Origin: Flectonema sp. DT1601
Taxonomy: Eukaryota; Euglenozoa; Diplonemea; Diplonemida; Diplonemidae
Assembly: GCA_964019425.1 (NCBI GenBank)
Contig: OZ025821.1
Span: 387,001-451,000 of the forward strand
Length of the DNA: 64,000 bases
Reading direction: 5' to 3'
Both the position numbers and the translations under genes were made by a program. The notes beneath the pieces are model-generated. The model ran no database searches and had not been told where the DNA came from. It saw nothing but the letters and a program-made list of their open reading frames with translations. Shown piece by piece: positions 23,472-33,849 of the stretch (position 1 is the stretch's first letter; each line of letters starts with the position of its first letter).

Positions 23472-24986
23472 ATGAAGAAGGTTAAATTCTGTTTGGAAGC
23501 GGCTCTCGCTTTTGTGCTTATTTTTGTTGTGTTGAGTGAGACGCCGGAATTTGAGTATCACGCAACGATGTTAGACACAATAAGCAACATATTTATTGGA
23601 GACATTGAGAGGGTTGGACTACAAGGATGGGATTACTCAAATGAAGTTCCTCTATTCTACGAACAAGAAGTAGAAGCACATTTAGTGTACCTCACAGACG
23701 TCAGATACAACTTACGGAGATTCTTACCATCGTCGGTGATAAATAAAGAAAACATGACAATGGACGTAACACTTCTCACCAGAAGTACTTTCAAAGGTTT
23801 AACTCCAGATCAAGTTGGTGATTTTGATTCAACAAAAACAGTTGTGACTTATGAAATAACTCCTGACTACCCACTCGGTCCTTTTAGTCCCAGCAGTCCT
23901 GACTACTCTCCAGATTTGTGGTGGACAGTTGTAGATATTAAGTTGTCAATTAGTTTTAAAACTGTTCATCTTGGTGGTTGGGCTGTCTCTCATAGGCCTG
24001 CAGTCCTACGCTGGATAATGGATATTAAATATGATTTATCTGAACGAACTGGAGTCATTCCATTGTCTTGGAAGATTACTCGGACACATGAAAAGGATTT
24101 CGCCAGTTTTGATTCACCCAAGATCTTAGTCAGATTTCTGCTGTTGGCCGTCACTGGAGCAGTCTCTCTTGTTATAGTGCTCGAATGCCTTGCGACTGGG
24201 ATACCCAGTTTCTGGCTTCTGTTTGAAGTTTTGAACTGCGTCTGCAGCATTCTCAGTTCGGTGTTGTCATTTGCAGCAATTGGATGGGATAGTAACTACA
24301 CAATGGAGACAGCAGACCAATGTGTTACAGCTTTCAGCTGCTTCCTTGCGTGGTGTGTGTTGGTGAAGCCAGTTAGTGACTTACCTGGTATGCTTGATGT
24401 TTATGAAATATCGAGGAAGACGTTACCTTTCGCACTTCGCTTCGGTGTTCCCGTTTTCATTATATTCATGTCGTTGGCGTGTTTTGGTACCTGCGCCCTG
24501 GGTAGGGAGTACGGTCATTTTAGAACTGTTGATCTCAGTTTCGAGTTGCTGTACTCTCTGATGGTTGGTGATGCTATTTACGACACTTTTACAAATACCT
24601 CCCAGCAGATGCAGACGGAGTGGGGTCGATTACTTGCGAGAGGATATTGTTACTTTTCGGTACTGTTTATGTACTACGTGGTTCTGAACCAATTCTTCGC
24701 AGTGATGGAAGATGGATATCGAAGTGCAACACAGCGTCGAGACATTTGTGATCATTCTTCTTTTTCTGATAATGGAACTGGACCCGCTCTCAGCGTTAAA
24801 GGAAATGCCGGAATCACACCGCAAACCAGCTTTTGCTCCGTTCAGCAACTCAGTTCTTCTTCATCTGAAGTCTCACATCAGCTATCACACTTCGGGCACG
24901 CCATCAGCGCTGCAGGTGACGATGGATGTCATTTGAGAGTTCGGCGGAGAACAGCTTCTTCTGCCCAATGTCGTTCCGACATTTGA
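23472..24986 (+). CDS. TRPML/polycystin-type cation channel
   Basis: The 504-residue product has the layout of mucolipins. A first membrane helix near the N-terminus (residues 7-22) is followed by a luminal or extracellular domain of about 200 residues, then a cluster of helices from about 218 to 410. The pore region reads 'FELLYSLMVGDAIYDTF' with G366-D367, close to the mucolipin S-L-x-x-G-D-D-x-x-x-T-F filter. It is followed by a polar loop and a last helix ending 'LNQFFAVMEDGY'. The cytosolic tail is short and Ser-rich. Mucolipins are endolysosomal calcium/iron channels gated by phosphoinositides; polycystin-2 is the alternative family and shares the fold. A long poly(A) run lies just before the ATG. 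Confidence 0.8.
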   Translation: MKKVKFCLEAALAFVLIFVVLSETPEFEYHATMLDTISNIFIGDIERVGLQGWDYSNEVPLFYEQEVEAHLVYLTDVRYNLRRFLPSSVINKENMTMDVTLLTRSTFKGLTPDQVGDFDSTKTVVTYEITPDYPLGPFSPSSPDYSPDLWWTVVDIKLSISFKTVHLGGWAVSHRPAVLRWIMDIKYDLSERTGVIPLSWKITRTHEKDFASFDSPKILVRFLLLAVTGAVSLVIVLECLATGIPSFWLLFEVLNCVCSILSSVLSFAAIGWDSNYTMETADQCVTAFSCFLAWCVLVKPVSDLPGMLDVYEISRKTLPFALRFGVPVFIIFMSLACFGTCALGREYGHFRTVDLSFELLYSLMVGDAIYDTFTNTSQQMQTEWGRLLARGYCYFSVLFMYYVVLNQFFAVMEDGYRSATQRRDICDHSSFSDNGTGPALSVKGNAGITPQTSFCSVQQLSSSSSEVSHQLSHFGHAISAAGDDGCHLRVRRRTASSAQCRSDI

Positions 24987-25028
24987 GTCGCATATTTGAT
25001 ACTGTTTGTGGGAAACAATCATTGAGTG

Positions 25029-25062
<34 letters not shown>

Positions 25063-25831
25063 AACGTTTCGTGTGCTGTGTTAGCAATTCAATTAGTGGT
25101 TCGTTTTGTGTATGATTTAATTCAACTTGAGGTTTTATAAACCCTTCTAGATACCACTCTAGAATAAGGAAGTGGGATTCTCTGGAGCGCTTTCTTGGCA
25201 GTGAGTCACGTACCTCACTAAGCGTCGTTATTGTTTTTGTATTCTGCTATTGGTATCTGTTTCGTCATTAGTTGTTTGCCTGAAGCTGGTTTTTGGGAAT
25301 TACATTTGTTTCTTCTACAGGAAAATGATATGATTTGCGAGGGACACAAAAACTGAGGCATTGTTTGCAATGGTCAGTTAGCTAGTCTATCAAACCGCAC
25401 CATCTGAAGACTTCTCTGCCTTAGTGTATTCGAGGTAATAATAATTATAATGACGATGCATTTTTTCGATGCCGTTGTTCGCCAGTTGGCAAATGGAGTT
25501 CAAAATTCGTAAAAATCTCGGTAAGTGAAAATGGTAGTAGAAAGGGTGATGCTCAGCAAGTCGGTGGGTGGGATTTTTAAAAAACACTTTATTTTTTAAT
25601 AAAGTGTTTGGGTGGGAATTTAAAAAGTTTCGAGGTTGCAACGCGATCGTCGATTTCCTAGTAAAGGAGACAATAATAATAATGTAGATCAAATAATAAA
25701 TAAGACTAATCCCAACGATGGTAGGATGGTATCTGGAATGTGCTTCGTGCGTTCCAATTTTAAAGGATGCGTGACTACTTCTGTTGTCCTACGAACTTTT
25801 GCATTCGATTGAATTTTCCCGAACTCTCCCG

Positions 25832-25862
<31 letters not shown>

Positions 25863-25986
25863 CTTCGAGTTCTCCAGGGCAGTTACGCAATGACACCTGC
25901 TTAATGTATTCTGCAGCCTGAGGTCTAATATTTTGGGGCACGCATCCCGCAGCATTTCTGACCCGATGAACTCTCAAAAAGAAAAT
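24987..25986. other. Intergenic up to the repeat array
   Basis: A 22-base T run at about 25029, a perfect 12-bp inverted repeat with a 4-base loop at 25582-25609 (AAACACTTTATT / AATAAAGTGTTT), and a CTG trinucleotide run at about 25838-25861. A short minus-strand frame across the CTG run encodes poly-Ala or poly-Ser and is not supported as a gene. Confidence 0.5.
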
Positions 25987-26408
25987 GACTTTGTTTGTAT
26001 GGGATGGACCGAGCCAAGTATCGAAGGACACATTTTCCGCAATCGTGTGAGTTCACAAGCAACACCTCAGCTTCCTCTCACTCTTTCCAAATGAAAAAAG
26101 AGGAGCATAAAAATGATTGGATAACCGAGAAAGAGAATGGGCAAATATAACCCGGCGTGGCCTTCTCCTGTTTTAAATTTGAAAGAAAAAGTGGTCACAT
26201 TAAAAGAAATGCATCGGATATTAATCCTTGATTGATTGGTCGTTTTGTGAACTTTGCTAACTTATACTTTCTTTCCTTTACAGAATTACGGTTATCAGTA
26301 CCATAGGTTGTAGCCAGCAAAAAAAAGCTATGGAATCAACCCGTACCAGGCACACACACATTTCAGGCAACACCACCCCAAAAAAACCAAAAATAAAATA
26401 AAAACACC

Positions 26409-26663
26409 ATGACATCTTCGTCAGAGCCAGAGTTAAGTTACGAACAGCAGCAACAACGAAAAGTGTCAGCAAAGCTTGACATGATCGAAGCAATTCAGAT
26501 GGCAGAAATTCAGGGGAAAGATCTCGACAAAGAACTAACAGAATTTGAAGCTTGGGCAGTACAATACGAAAACGGTCTTAACACGTACAAGCAGAAACTA
26601 AAGAACAAACTATGTAGGTTGTGGGAGAAGTCTACTGAGGTATACTCTTACTTTTTTCTTTGA
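26409..26663 (+). CDS. Small helical ORF upstream of ATPase copy 1
   Basis: The frame starts MTSSSEPELSYEQQQQ and is predicted helical and acidic (IEAIQMAEIQGKDLDKELTEFE). A GTATAC donor follows codon 77 at 26640, and the equivalent place in the diverged minus-strand relative also has AG|GTATAT, so this is probably a first exon. An intron acceptor (TTCCTTTACAG) lies about 130 bases upstream of the ATG. I could not find an acceptor that joins it in frame to the ATPase ORF with confidence, so a separate small protein is also possible. Function unknown. Confidence 0.5.
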   Translation: MTSSSEPELSYEQQQQRKVSAKLDMIEAIQMAEIQGKDLDKELTEFEAWAVQYENGLNTYKQKLKNKLCRLWEKSTEVYSYFFL

Positions 26664-26674
26664 CGCATGGGGAA

Positions 26675-26735
26675 AACCTGTCTGATCGGGTCCGACCTTT
26701 TTTTGTGTTGGTCACAGTACAGCCCTTCGGATTGA
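26675..26735 (+). promoter_or_regulatory. Conserved non-coding block, copy 1
   Basis: The block includes AACCTGTCTGATCGGG, a T7 run and CAGCCCTTCGGATTG. It lies between the small ORF and the ATPase ORF in every copy, and is also kept in the diverged minus-strand copy (62661-62718) and in part upstream of the HNH ORF (61098-61132). Its role (intron element, promoter, or RNA structure) is unknown. Confidence 0.5.
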
Positions 26736-26839
26736 TTATTGAAATTACTTGTTCACCAAAAGAAAAACAATCATGACGCCTGGTGTTGTACCATACACAG
26801 TAGAGAAGGTAGGTAGAGAAGCTTTTGGACCCTTCAAAA

Positions 26840-28744
26840 ATGAAGATGGAGACTGTTGTTGCAAATAAGCCACTCCTTGATAGGGAAAATGCACGCATGG
26901 AACTTGATGTGGTGTTGCATCAAAAACGTATGAATTTTAGGTGGCATGTCATCACAACTGTAGGAATTCCAGGCTCAGGGAAGACCTTCCTGCTACGTAA
27001 AGGGATTATGAATGAATGGTATCCTGATCGAAGTATTATGATGACCTTTTATGAAGATGCACAGATTATCGATGATGGAAAGATGGATCCGCTTGTTGCC
27101 TTTGCTCGTCAGCTTGTCCAATCAAACAGCCGCTACCAAGAGGTGGATTTCAACCGCATTGTAGACTTCCATGGAGTGATCACAGCCTTTCGACAGAAGC
27201 TTGGCCTATCTGATGAGACCCCTTTGATTGTCTGTGTTGATGAACTTATTAAATTGCGTGAACATCACATTATGCTCTTGCGAAGGGAAGGTGTGGATGA
27301 GCAAAGGTTGAAACTCCAAGCCACAGATCGATGCAAAGAGCTGAGAATTGCCCTGATGGCCTATCAGGACAGATGCACCAATGCCAATTTACCCGAGATA
27401 CGATTTGTCTGGACGTCACACACCGAGTTGTTTGATGACGAAATGACGGTCGTAGGTAGTCGTCGTCAGATCGTTCACATACGATTAACAAACCTAACTC
27501 ATGAAAATGCCCTGAATCTATTGAGACTTGACGAACTTAAAGGGGCAAGGGATCTGGTAACTGAGTGGTCATTGAATATGTGTGCTGGTAATCCCCGTGC
27601 GATTGTGAGTCTCCCCGGAGTGATTAATGACGCAAAGTGTTTTGGTACAGCTGGTCTTGCTTCACGCATAGCTAGTGGAATTTATAGAGCATGCATGTTT
27701 CAAACGCTTCACATTTCATTTGTTGAGGACCACCTCGCTGCAGTTCTCACAAAGTCACTCAACAGTGCCACAGAGGATGCATTAAGAATTAGGGGTGCTC
27801 TCCACAAACTCTCCAATGGTGTTGAATGCTTAATCCCAAGTTTGGTTTGGGCATGGGCAAATGAAAAGCACACAAAGATGGTTGGGGAGTGGCTGGTTGG
27901 GGAGTGGTTGATTGAATATTTCGGCAGTGATGCAAACATGAACCCCAAAACATTTGAAGAGACAACACTCTACTTTGAAGGGCTTCTGAACCATGCATAC
28001 AGACAGCTGAAGAAAACACCATTTCTGAGTAAATATTTTGATGGGGCTGACCATATCCAGGAAAACATAAAAGAATTGATTGTTCACCCCAGGAAAGTGT
28101 TAAGAGCGGAAGAACCTTCATCCCTTAGCAGCTTGGGATCTGAAGAGCTTTACAATAAGCTCCAATCTGGACAAGCTGTGTACTCGAAAAATGTTGTCGG
28201 AGAGGGTGGTGACATTCTGATCCCTTTGATGCTCTCTGAAGGAAAGAAAAAGGCAACGCTCTACCTATTCTGTGCCCAGTGCAAACTAGCAAAGAGAGTC
28301 GATAACCTCCAAGAAGTAGAAACGAAGGCTGTGGAAATTCCAGCTGTCCAGGAACTCCAGGCTTGGGCGAATAAACAGAAGAAACCACTTGATGTGCATG
28401 GTCTTTATTTCACCACACACACACCCAAGCTTCAAACTGCAAAGCGGAAGGGTGTTTGGTTCACAAAGAATTCTATGGAGAAGTGGCTGAGCAGACTTGG
28501 TGTGCCAAGAGTCAATTACCACCATGCAAGAACCTCTACATCTGGTAGCTCCGCTGACCCCGCATCACCAAAACATAAAGAATCAAAGGAAAATTCCAAT
28601 CAAATACCCCACGACACCACTAGAAATAAATTAAAAAGACACCTTTCAGAAAGCAGCAACGATACACCAAATCTAAGGTCTGAACCAACTGGTAGAGTTA
28701 CTAAGAGAGGCAAAAGCCATGTGTCGGAGGAAAATGACTGGTAA
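26840..28744 (+). CDS. P-loop ATPase plus PD-(D/E)xK-like nuclease, copy 1 (RHS/Crinkler-like)
   Basis: This is the same protein as the copies at 31406 and 37150. The Walker A motif GIPGSGKT and Walker B LIVCVDEL are intact. The C-terminal part has 'GEGGDILIP...CAQCK', a plausible D...QxK nuclease core. It carries the longer C-terminus (SPKHKESKENSN ... KSHVSEENDW), a hydrophilic basic tail not found in the next two full copies. The upstream ATG used by the other copies is present at 26773, but the reading frame near the N-terminus differs from theirs, so this copy may be expressed from the ATG at 26840 or be damaged. RHS proteins of trypanosomes and Crinkler effectors share the ATPase-nuclease plan; which of them is closest cannot be said here. 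Confidence 0.65.
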   Translation: MKMETVVANKPLLDRENARMELDVVLHQKRMNFRWHVITTVGIPGSGKTFLLRKGIMNEWYPDRSIMMTFYEDAQIIDDGKMDPLVAFARQLVQSNSRYQEVDFNRIVDFHGVITAFRQKLGLSDETPLIVCVDELIKLREHHIMLLRREGVDEQRLKLQATDRCKELRIALMAYQDRCTNANLPEIRFVWTSHTELFDDEMTVVGSRRQIVHIRLTNLTHENALNLLRLDELKGARDLVTEWSLNMCAGNPRAIVSLPGVINDAKCFGTAGLASRIASGIYRACMFQTLHISFVEDHLAAVLTKSLNSATEDALRIRGALHKLSNGVECLIPSLVWAWANEKHTKMVGEWLVGEWLIEYFGSDANMNPKTFEETTLYFEGLLNHAYRQLKKTPFLSKYFDGADHIQENIKELIVHPRKVLRAEEPSSLSSLGSEELYNKLQSGQAVYSKNVVGEGGDILIPLMLSEGKKKATLYLFCAQCKLAKRVDNLQEVETKAVEIPAVQELQAWANKQKKPLDVHGLYFTTHTPKLQTAKRKGVWFTKNSMEKWLSRLGVPRVNYHHARTSTSGSSADPASPKHKESKENSNQIPHDTTRNKLKRHLSESSNDTPNLRSEPTGRVTKRGKSHVSEENDW

Positions 28745-30170
28745 TAATGTAAAAAAACCCGCAAACCCGCACTAGAGATACCCGTCGAGGCTCGCTTCGC
28801 TCGCTTTGTTTTGGTTTTGTTTTTTTGAATTCAACTTGTTTTTCCTTTGGTTGAGTATGCTAAAATGACAACGATGGCTGGGTTATTATAATGGATATGT
28901 GGATTATTTCAAGTTAACCATTTTTATCCTTGTGAACAACTTTGTTTTAGTTACCTCTGTTTTTATATTTCCTGTATTAGGCTTTTGGGCTTTCCTCTTT
29001 TGGGTCCCCAAACAAAAGACAGCCGTCAGCGGGTATCGAAAAGTGCGGGTTCGCACATCCAAAAAAAGAAGAGTTTTTTTCCTTGGAACCCAAAAAATCC
29101 CCAATACTGATAATAATGTAAAAAAAGCCCACGGTAGCTCAAAATTTCATTTAGGTAATATGCCACCAAAACTGCGCACCTATTAAAAATCATTATCAGC
29201 GTTGCAGCAGCTGACATGTTCATTCACCGATTATTTTTCTGCAATAAAATTACTATTCATCTTGCCTTTCGAACCATAACAATTTCCCCTTTATCAGATT
29301 TCTCTATCCCTGTGTTCACCACACTCAATAATCTTTAATAAGGGCCTGGCACAACCCATCAGGCTCGCTTCGCTTGCGCAAAGTTATTTATTTTTTGTTT
29401 TTCTGAATTAAGCTTGTTTTTCCTTTGCCTAAGCATGCAAAACTTAAAACGATGGCTAGGTTATAGGGAAGGTCGTGGCCAAGCGCCATTACTCAGTAAC
29501 CACCCCTACGCATTAGCATATCGTGTAATTATCTTTACATTAGTTCATTTATACAAATTACAATACTTTGTTCTATAGTTTCAAATAAATACGGCAGGCT
29601 GATAAGGGTGATTCCCCCGTCACGTGGGAATCAACCATCCGTCGGCCATGTCTACCTCTCTTCGTTTATAAATACATTACCGTTTATCCAAAAGAAAGCA
29701 TAAACAACTCGTACGCAATATAAAATAAAGAATAAGAAAACATTTAGAAAAACAGCACATTTTTGTTTCAGACATAAGACGCAACACGTCCGAGAAAGGA
29801 GCATCAGCGATACCTACGATCGTTAATAAACATTCGATATTTTCATCTCGCTACATTTGTGCGCAACCGGAAACAAGCCTATAAAGTAAGGGTGTTAACG
29901 TTACGCTGCCACAATTCTCTTTCGCTCGTAAAACATGTCTTCGAGATGAAAAAGAATCGGCACCTCACTAAATAATTCTCACACTTTGTTTTTGTTTGTG
30001 CGCAACCGGACCCCTTAATATTTAAAACACTTCTCTAATTTCTTTTAGACGCACGCATTTCGCTCTACCCTTGATATTTAAAACACTACCCCAGTTTTTT
30101 TTTTTTTTTTTTTTTTTTTCCCTAAGACCTTACATATTTGTGTTCCACCTTCCGAGCACGTCTCGAAGGT
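28745..30170. repeat. Dispersed repeats between units
   Basis: Two copies of the 'gaggctcgcttcgctcg' repeat family (about 28786-28990 and 29358-29470), a fragment resembling the SINE tail (about 29145-29185), and then a 650-bp A/T-rich stretch ending in a 24-base T run. The same stretch recurs at 34493-35916. Confidence 0.6.
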
Positions 30171-30173
30171 TCG

Positions 30174-30554
30174 TCAGCAGGATTTTCCTTCGACGGGGAT
30201 GTAAACCACTCGTAAACTCGATCCCGCCTCCTCAAGCTTCTTCATAACAAACTCTAGCATGTGTGAAGCCTTGGCAACTAAGGTATAACCACGTCTCGCG
30301 GCCGCCACTACCGCCATGTTGATGTCCACATGGGCACAGATCTCCATCGGTGTGTTACCATCTATAACTCGTAGAATACCTCTGCGGAGAGCAAACATTT
30401 CCTTGACGAATATATCACTAGCTTCAGGATATCGGAACTCACCCCATTCCTTCACACCAGTTTCATAAATCACGATTCCCCACCCCTCATCACTTGCGTC
30501 AGTGGCAATCCAGAACTCTGGTTTAGTGTATTCGTCTACCCACCTTTTGCCCAT
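30174..30554 (-). mobile_element. DIRS/VIPER-type RNase H fragment
   Basis: The translation contains 'FWIATDASDEGWGIVIYETG' and 'ICAHVDINMAVVAAARRG', which resemble the RNase H core of tyrosine-recombinase retrotransposons and the RNase H of the element at 53-57 kb. It is a fossil fragment of a related but distinct element, lying antisense between two ATPase units. Confidence 0.65.
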
Positions 30555-31041
30555 CTGTTGTCACACAATGCTGAGAGTTGGTCCTCTACTTTGGCTCGTA
30601 TTTCTGAGTCCATCACGATGACTTTGTTTGTATGGGATGGACCGAGCCAAGTATCGAAGGACACATTTTCCGCAATCGTGTGAGTTCACAAGCAACACCT
30701 CAGCTTCCTCTCACTCTTTCCAAATGAAAAAAGAGGAGCATAAAAATGATTGGATAACCGAGAAAGAGAATGGGCAAATATAACCCGGCGTGGCCTTCTC
30801 CTGTTTTAAATTTGAAAGAAAAAGTGGTCACATTAAAAGAAATGCATCGGATATTAATCCTTGATTGATTGGTCGTTTTGTGAACTTTGCTAACTTATAC
30901 TTTCTTTCCTTTACAGAATTACGGTTATCAGTACCATAGGTTGTAGCCAGCAAAAAAAAGCTATGGAATCAACCCGTACCAGGCACACACACATTTCAGG
31001 CAACACCACCCCAAAAAAACCAAAAATAAAATAAAAACACC

Positions 31042-31296
31042 ATGACATCTTCGTCAGAGCCAGAGTTAAGTTACGAACAGCAGCAACAACGAAAAGTGTC
31101 AGCAAAGCTTGACATGATCGAAGCAATTCAGATGGCAGAAATTCAGGGGAAAGATCTCGACAAAGAACTAACAGAATTTGAAGCTTGGGCAGTACAATAC
31201 GAAAACGGTCTTAACACGTACAAGCAGAAACTAAAGAACAAACTATGTAGGTTGTGGGAGAAGTCTACTGAGGTATACTCTTACTTTTTTCTTTGA
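31042..31296 (+). CDS. Small helical ORF upstream of ATPase copy 2
   Basis: Identical in protein sequence to the ORF at 26409, with the same GTATAC donor after codon 77 and the same upstream TTTACAG acceptor. Its perfect conservation says little about selection because the whole block is recently duplicated. Confidence 0.5.
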   Translation: MTSSSEPELSYEQQQQRKVSAKLDMIEAIQMAEIQGKDLDKELTEFEAWAVQYENGLNTYKQKLKNKLCRLWEKSTEVYSYFFL

Positions 31297-31307
31297 CGCA
31301 TGGGGAA

Positions 31308-31368
31308 AACCTGTCTGATCGGGTCCGACCTTTTTTTGTGTTGGTCACAGTACAGCCCTTCGGATTGA
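31308..31368 (+). promoter_or_regulatory. Conserved non-coding block, copy 2
   Basis: Same block as at 26675-26735, between the small ORF and the ATPase start. Confidence 0.5.
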
Positions 31369-31405
31369 TTATTGAAATTACTTGTTCACCAAAAGAAAAA
31401 CAATC

Positions 31406-33292
31406 ATGACGCCTGGTGTTGTACCATACACAGTAGAGAAGGTAGAGAAGCTTTTGGACCCTTCAAAAATGAAGATGGAGACTGTTGTTGCAAATAAGCC
31501 ACTCCTTGATAGGGAAAATGCACGCATGGAACTTGATGTGGTGTTGCATCAAAAACGTATGAATTTTAGGTGGCATGTCATCACAACTGTAGGAATTCCA
31601 GGCTCAGGGAAGACCTTCCTGCTACGTAAAGGGATTATGAATGAATGGTATCCTGATCGAAGTATTATGATGACCTTTTATGAAGATGCACAGATTATCG
31701 ATGATGGAAAGATGGATCCGCTTGTTGCCTTTGCTCGTCAGCTTGTCCAATCAAACAGCCGCTACCAAGAGGTGGATTTCAACCGCATTGTAGACTTCCA
31801 TGGAGTGATCACAGCCTTTCGACAGAAGCTTGGCCTATCTGATGAGACCCCTTTGATTGTCTGTGTTGATGAACTTATTAAATTGCGTGAACATCACATT
31901 ATGCTCTTGCGAAGGGAAGGTGTGGATGAGCAAAGGTTGAAACTCCAAGCCACAGATCGATGCAAAGAGCTGAGAATTGCCCTGATGGCCTATCAGGACA
32001 GATGCACCAATGCCAATTTACCCGAGATACGATTTGTCTGGACGTCACACACCGAGTTGTTTGATGACGAAATGACGGTCGTAGGTAGTCGTCGTCAGAT
32101 CGTTCACATACGATTAACAAACCTAACTCATGAAAATGCCCTGAATCTATTGAGACTTGACGAACTTAAAGGGGCAAGGGATCTGGTAACTGAGTGGTCA
32201 TTGAATATGTGTGCTGGTAATCCCCGTGCGATTGTGAGTCTCCCCGGAGTGATTAATGACGCAAAGTGTTTTGGTACAGCTGGTCTTGCTTCACGCATAG
32301 CTAGTGGAATTTATAGAGCATGCATGTTTCAAACGCTTCACATTTCATTTGTTGAGGACCACCTCGCTGCAGTTCTCACAAAGTCACTCAACAGTGCCAC
32401 AGAGGATGCATTAAGAATTAGGGGTGCTCTCCACAAACTCTCCAATGGTGTTGAATGCTTAATCCCAAGTTTGGTTTGGGCATGGGCAAATGAAAAGCAC
32501 ACAAAGATGGTTGGGGAGTGGCTGGTTGGGGAGTGGTTGATTGAATATTTCGGCAGTGATGCAAACATGAACCCCAAAACATTTGAAGAGACAACACTCT
32601 ACTTTGAAGGGCTTCTGAACCATGCATACAGACAGCTGAAGAAAACACCATTTCTGAGTGAATATTTTGATGGGGCTGACCATATCCAGGAAAACATAGA
32701 AGAATTGATTGTTCACCCCAGGAAAGTGTTAAGAGCGGAAGAACCTTCATCCCTTAGCAGCTTGGGATCTGAAGAGCTTTACAATAAGCTCCAATCTGGA
32801 CAAGCTGTGTACTCGAAAAATGTTGTCGGAGAGGGTGGTGACATTCTGATCCCTTTGATGCTCTCTGAAGGAAAGAAAAAGGCAACGCTCTACCTATTCT
32901 GTGCCCAGTGCAAACTAGCAAAGAGAGTCGATAACCTCCAAGAAGTAGAAACGAAGGCTGTGGAAATTCCAGCTGTCCAGGAACTCCAGGCTTGGGCGAA
33001 TAAGCAGAAGAAACCACTTGATGTGCATGGTCTTTATTTCACCACACACACACCCAAGCTTCAAACTGCAAAGCGGAAGGGTGTTTGGTTCACAAAGAAT
33101 TCTATGGAGAAGTGGCTGAGCAGACTTGGTGTGCCAAGAGTCAATTACCACCATGCAAGAACCTCGACATCTGGTAGCTCCGCATTACTCAGACACCGGG
33201 CGATGAGCTGGTCTACACAACAAAGACCCCATCTACCCACAGCTAGATGCAATGCCCCAAACCTTTTACGGCGAATCTGTAGATTTTTGTAG
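31406..33292 (+). CDS. P-loop ATPase plus PD-(D/E)xK-like nuclease, copy 2 (RHS/Crinkler-like)
   Basis: The ATG at 31406 (MTPGVVPYTVEKVEK) gives 628 residues. The ATPase part has Walker A GIPGSGKT (residues 63-70) and Walker B LIVCVDEL (D155, E156), then 'EIRFVWTSHTELFDDE' as a sensor-like strand and 'NPRAIVSLPGVINDAK'. This is the STAND/AAA-like P-loop layout seen in Crinkler and trypanosome retrotransposon-hot-spot proteins. The C-terminal domain has 'GEGGDILIPLML' (D479) and 'FCAQCKLAK' (Q501, K503), fitting the D...(E/Q)xK core of restriction-endonuclease-fold nucleases. The final 35 residues (ALLRHRAMSWSTQQRP...) differ from copy 1 and look like run-on into other DNA. A secreted, nuclear or mobile-element role is unknown. 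Confidence 0.7.
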   Translation: MTPGVVPYTVEKVEKLLDPSKMKMETVVANKPLLDRENARMELDVVLHQKRMNFRWHVITTVGIPGSGKTFLLRKGIMNEWYPDRSIMMTFYEDAQIIDDGKMDPLVAFARQLVQSNSRYQEVDFNRIVDFHGVITAFRQKLGLSDETPLIVCVDELIKLREHHIMLLRREGVDEQRLKLQATDRCKELRIALMAYQDRCTNANLPEIRFVWTSHTELFDDEMTVVGSRRQIVHIRLTNLTHENALNLLRLDELKGARDLVTEWSLNMCAGNPRAIVSLPGVINDAKCFGTAGLASRIASGIYRACMFQTLHISFVEDHLAAVLTKSLNSATEDALRIRGALHKLSNGVECLIPSLVWAWANEKHTKMVGEWLVGEWLIEYFGSDANMNPKTFEETTLYFEGLLNHAYRQLKKTPFLSEYFDGADHIQENIEELIVHPRKVLRAEEPSSLSSLGSEELYNKLQSGQAVYSKNVVGEGGDILIPLMLSEGKKKATLYLFCAQCKLAKRVDNLQEVETKAVEIPAVQELQAWANKQKKPLDVHGLYFTTHTPKLQTAKRKGVWFTKNSMEKWLSRLGVPRVNYHHARTSTSGSSALLRHRAMSWSTQQRPHLPTARCNAPNLLRRICRFL

Positions 33293-33849
33293 AACTTTGA
33301 TTTCTTATATTTCTATGGTGGCTTCAGTTACACCTTGAGAAAGAAAAAAAGAACCTTCTGGTACAATGCTGAGTCATCGTCCATTGCCTTCTCGGATCCC
33401 ATGAGTTCTTTTAAGATGCTTTAATCCGCCGTTCTCCAATAGATTTAAGAAAGGTCCCTCAATTTCTTTTCAAGGGAACACGCGTGTCTACTACTGCGTT
33501 CCATAGGCTAATCGAGCTGGTATTCGCTATGTAGGTTTACTGTTCCTTGATAGAAGAAATTCCCAAAAGTCCTTCAAAGTTTGTTTTAAAAAAACCAAAA
33601 ACTAGTTGAAACAATAAAAGAAGAAGAAGACGAATAGGAAGAATGAACGTGTGAAGGAAAAAAAATAAATAAATAAAAGAAGGAGCAAGACTCGCTTCGC
33701 TCGTGCAAAGTTATTTATTTTGTGTTATTTTGAATTTAATTTGTTTTTCCTTTGCTTAAGTATGCTAAAACCCAAGGTCCGGCGCAGTTATGACATTAAG
33801 CTGACTGTCATCTTACCTGATCCTTTTGGTTTTCATTTCTTGCTGAGTG
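33293..33849. repeat. Region downstream of copy 2
   Basis: Non-coding sequence with A-rich runs and one more 'ctcgcttcgctcg' repeat (about 33690-33780). It is repeated at 39037-39594, and ends at the duplication join. Confidence 0.55.

Noticed and set aside
27270-28525. Minus-strand ORFs under the ATPase copies (also 31899-33154, 37643-38898)
   Set aside because: They recur only because the coding strand is duplicated; composition is that of antisense shadows.
28740-29210. ORFs of 65-95 codons in both strands downstream of copy 1 and its duplicate
   Set aside because: They lie in dispersed repeats and are copied only with the segmental duplication.
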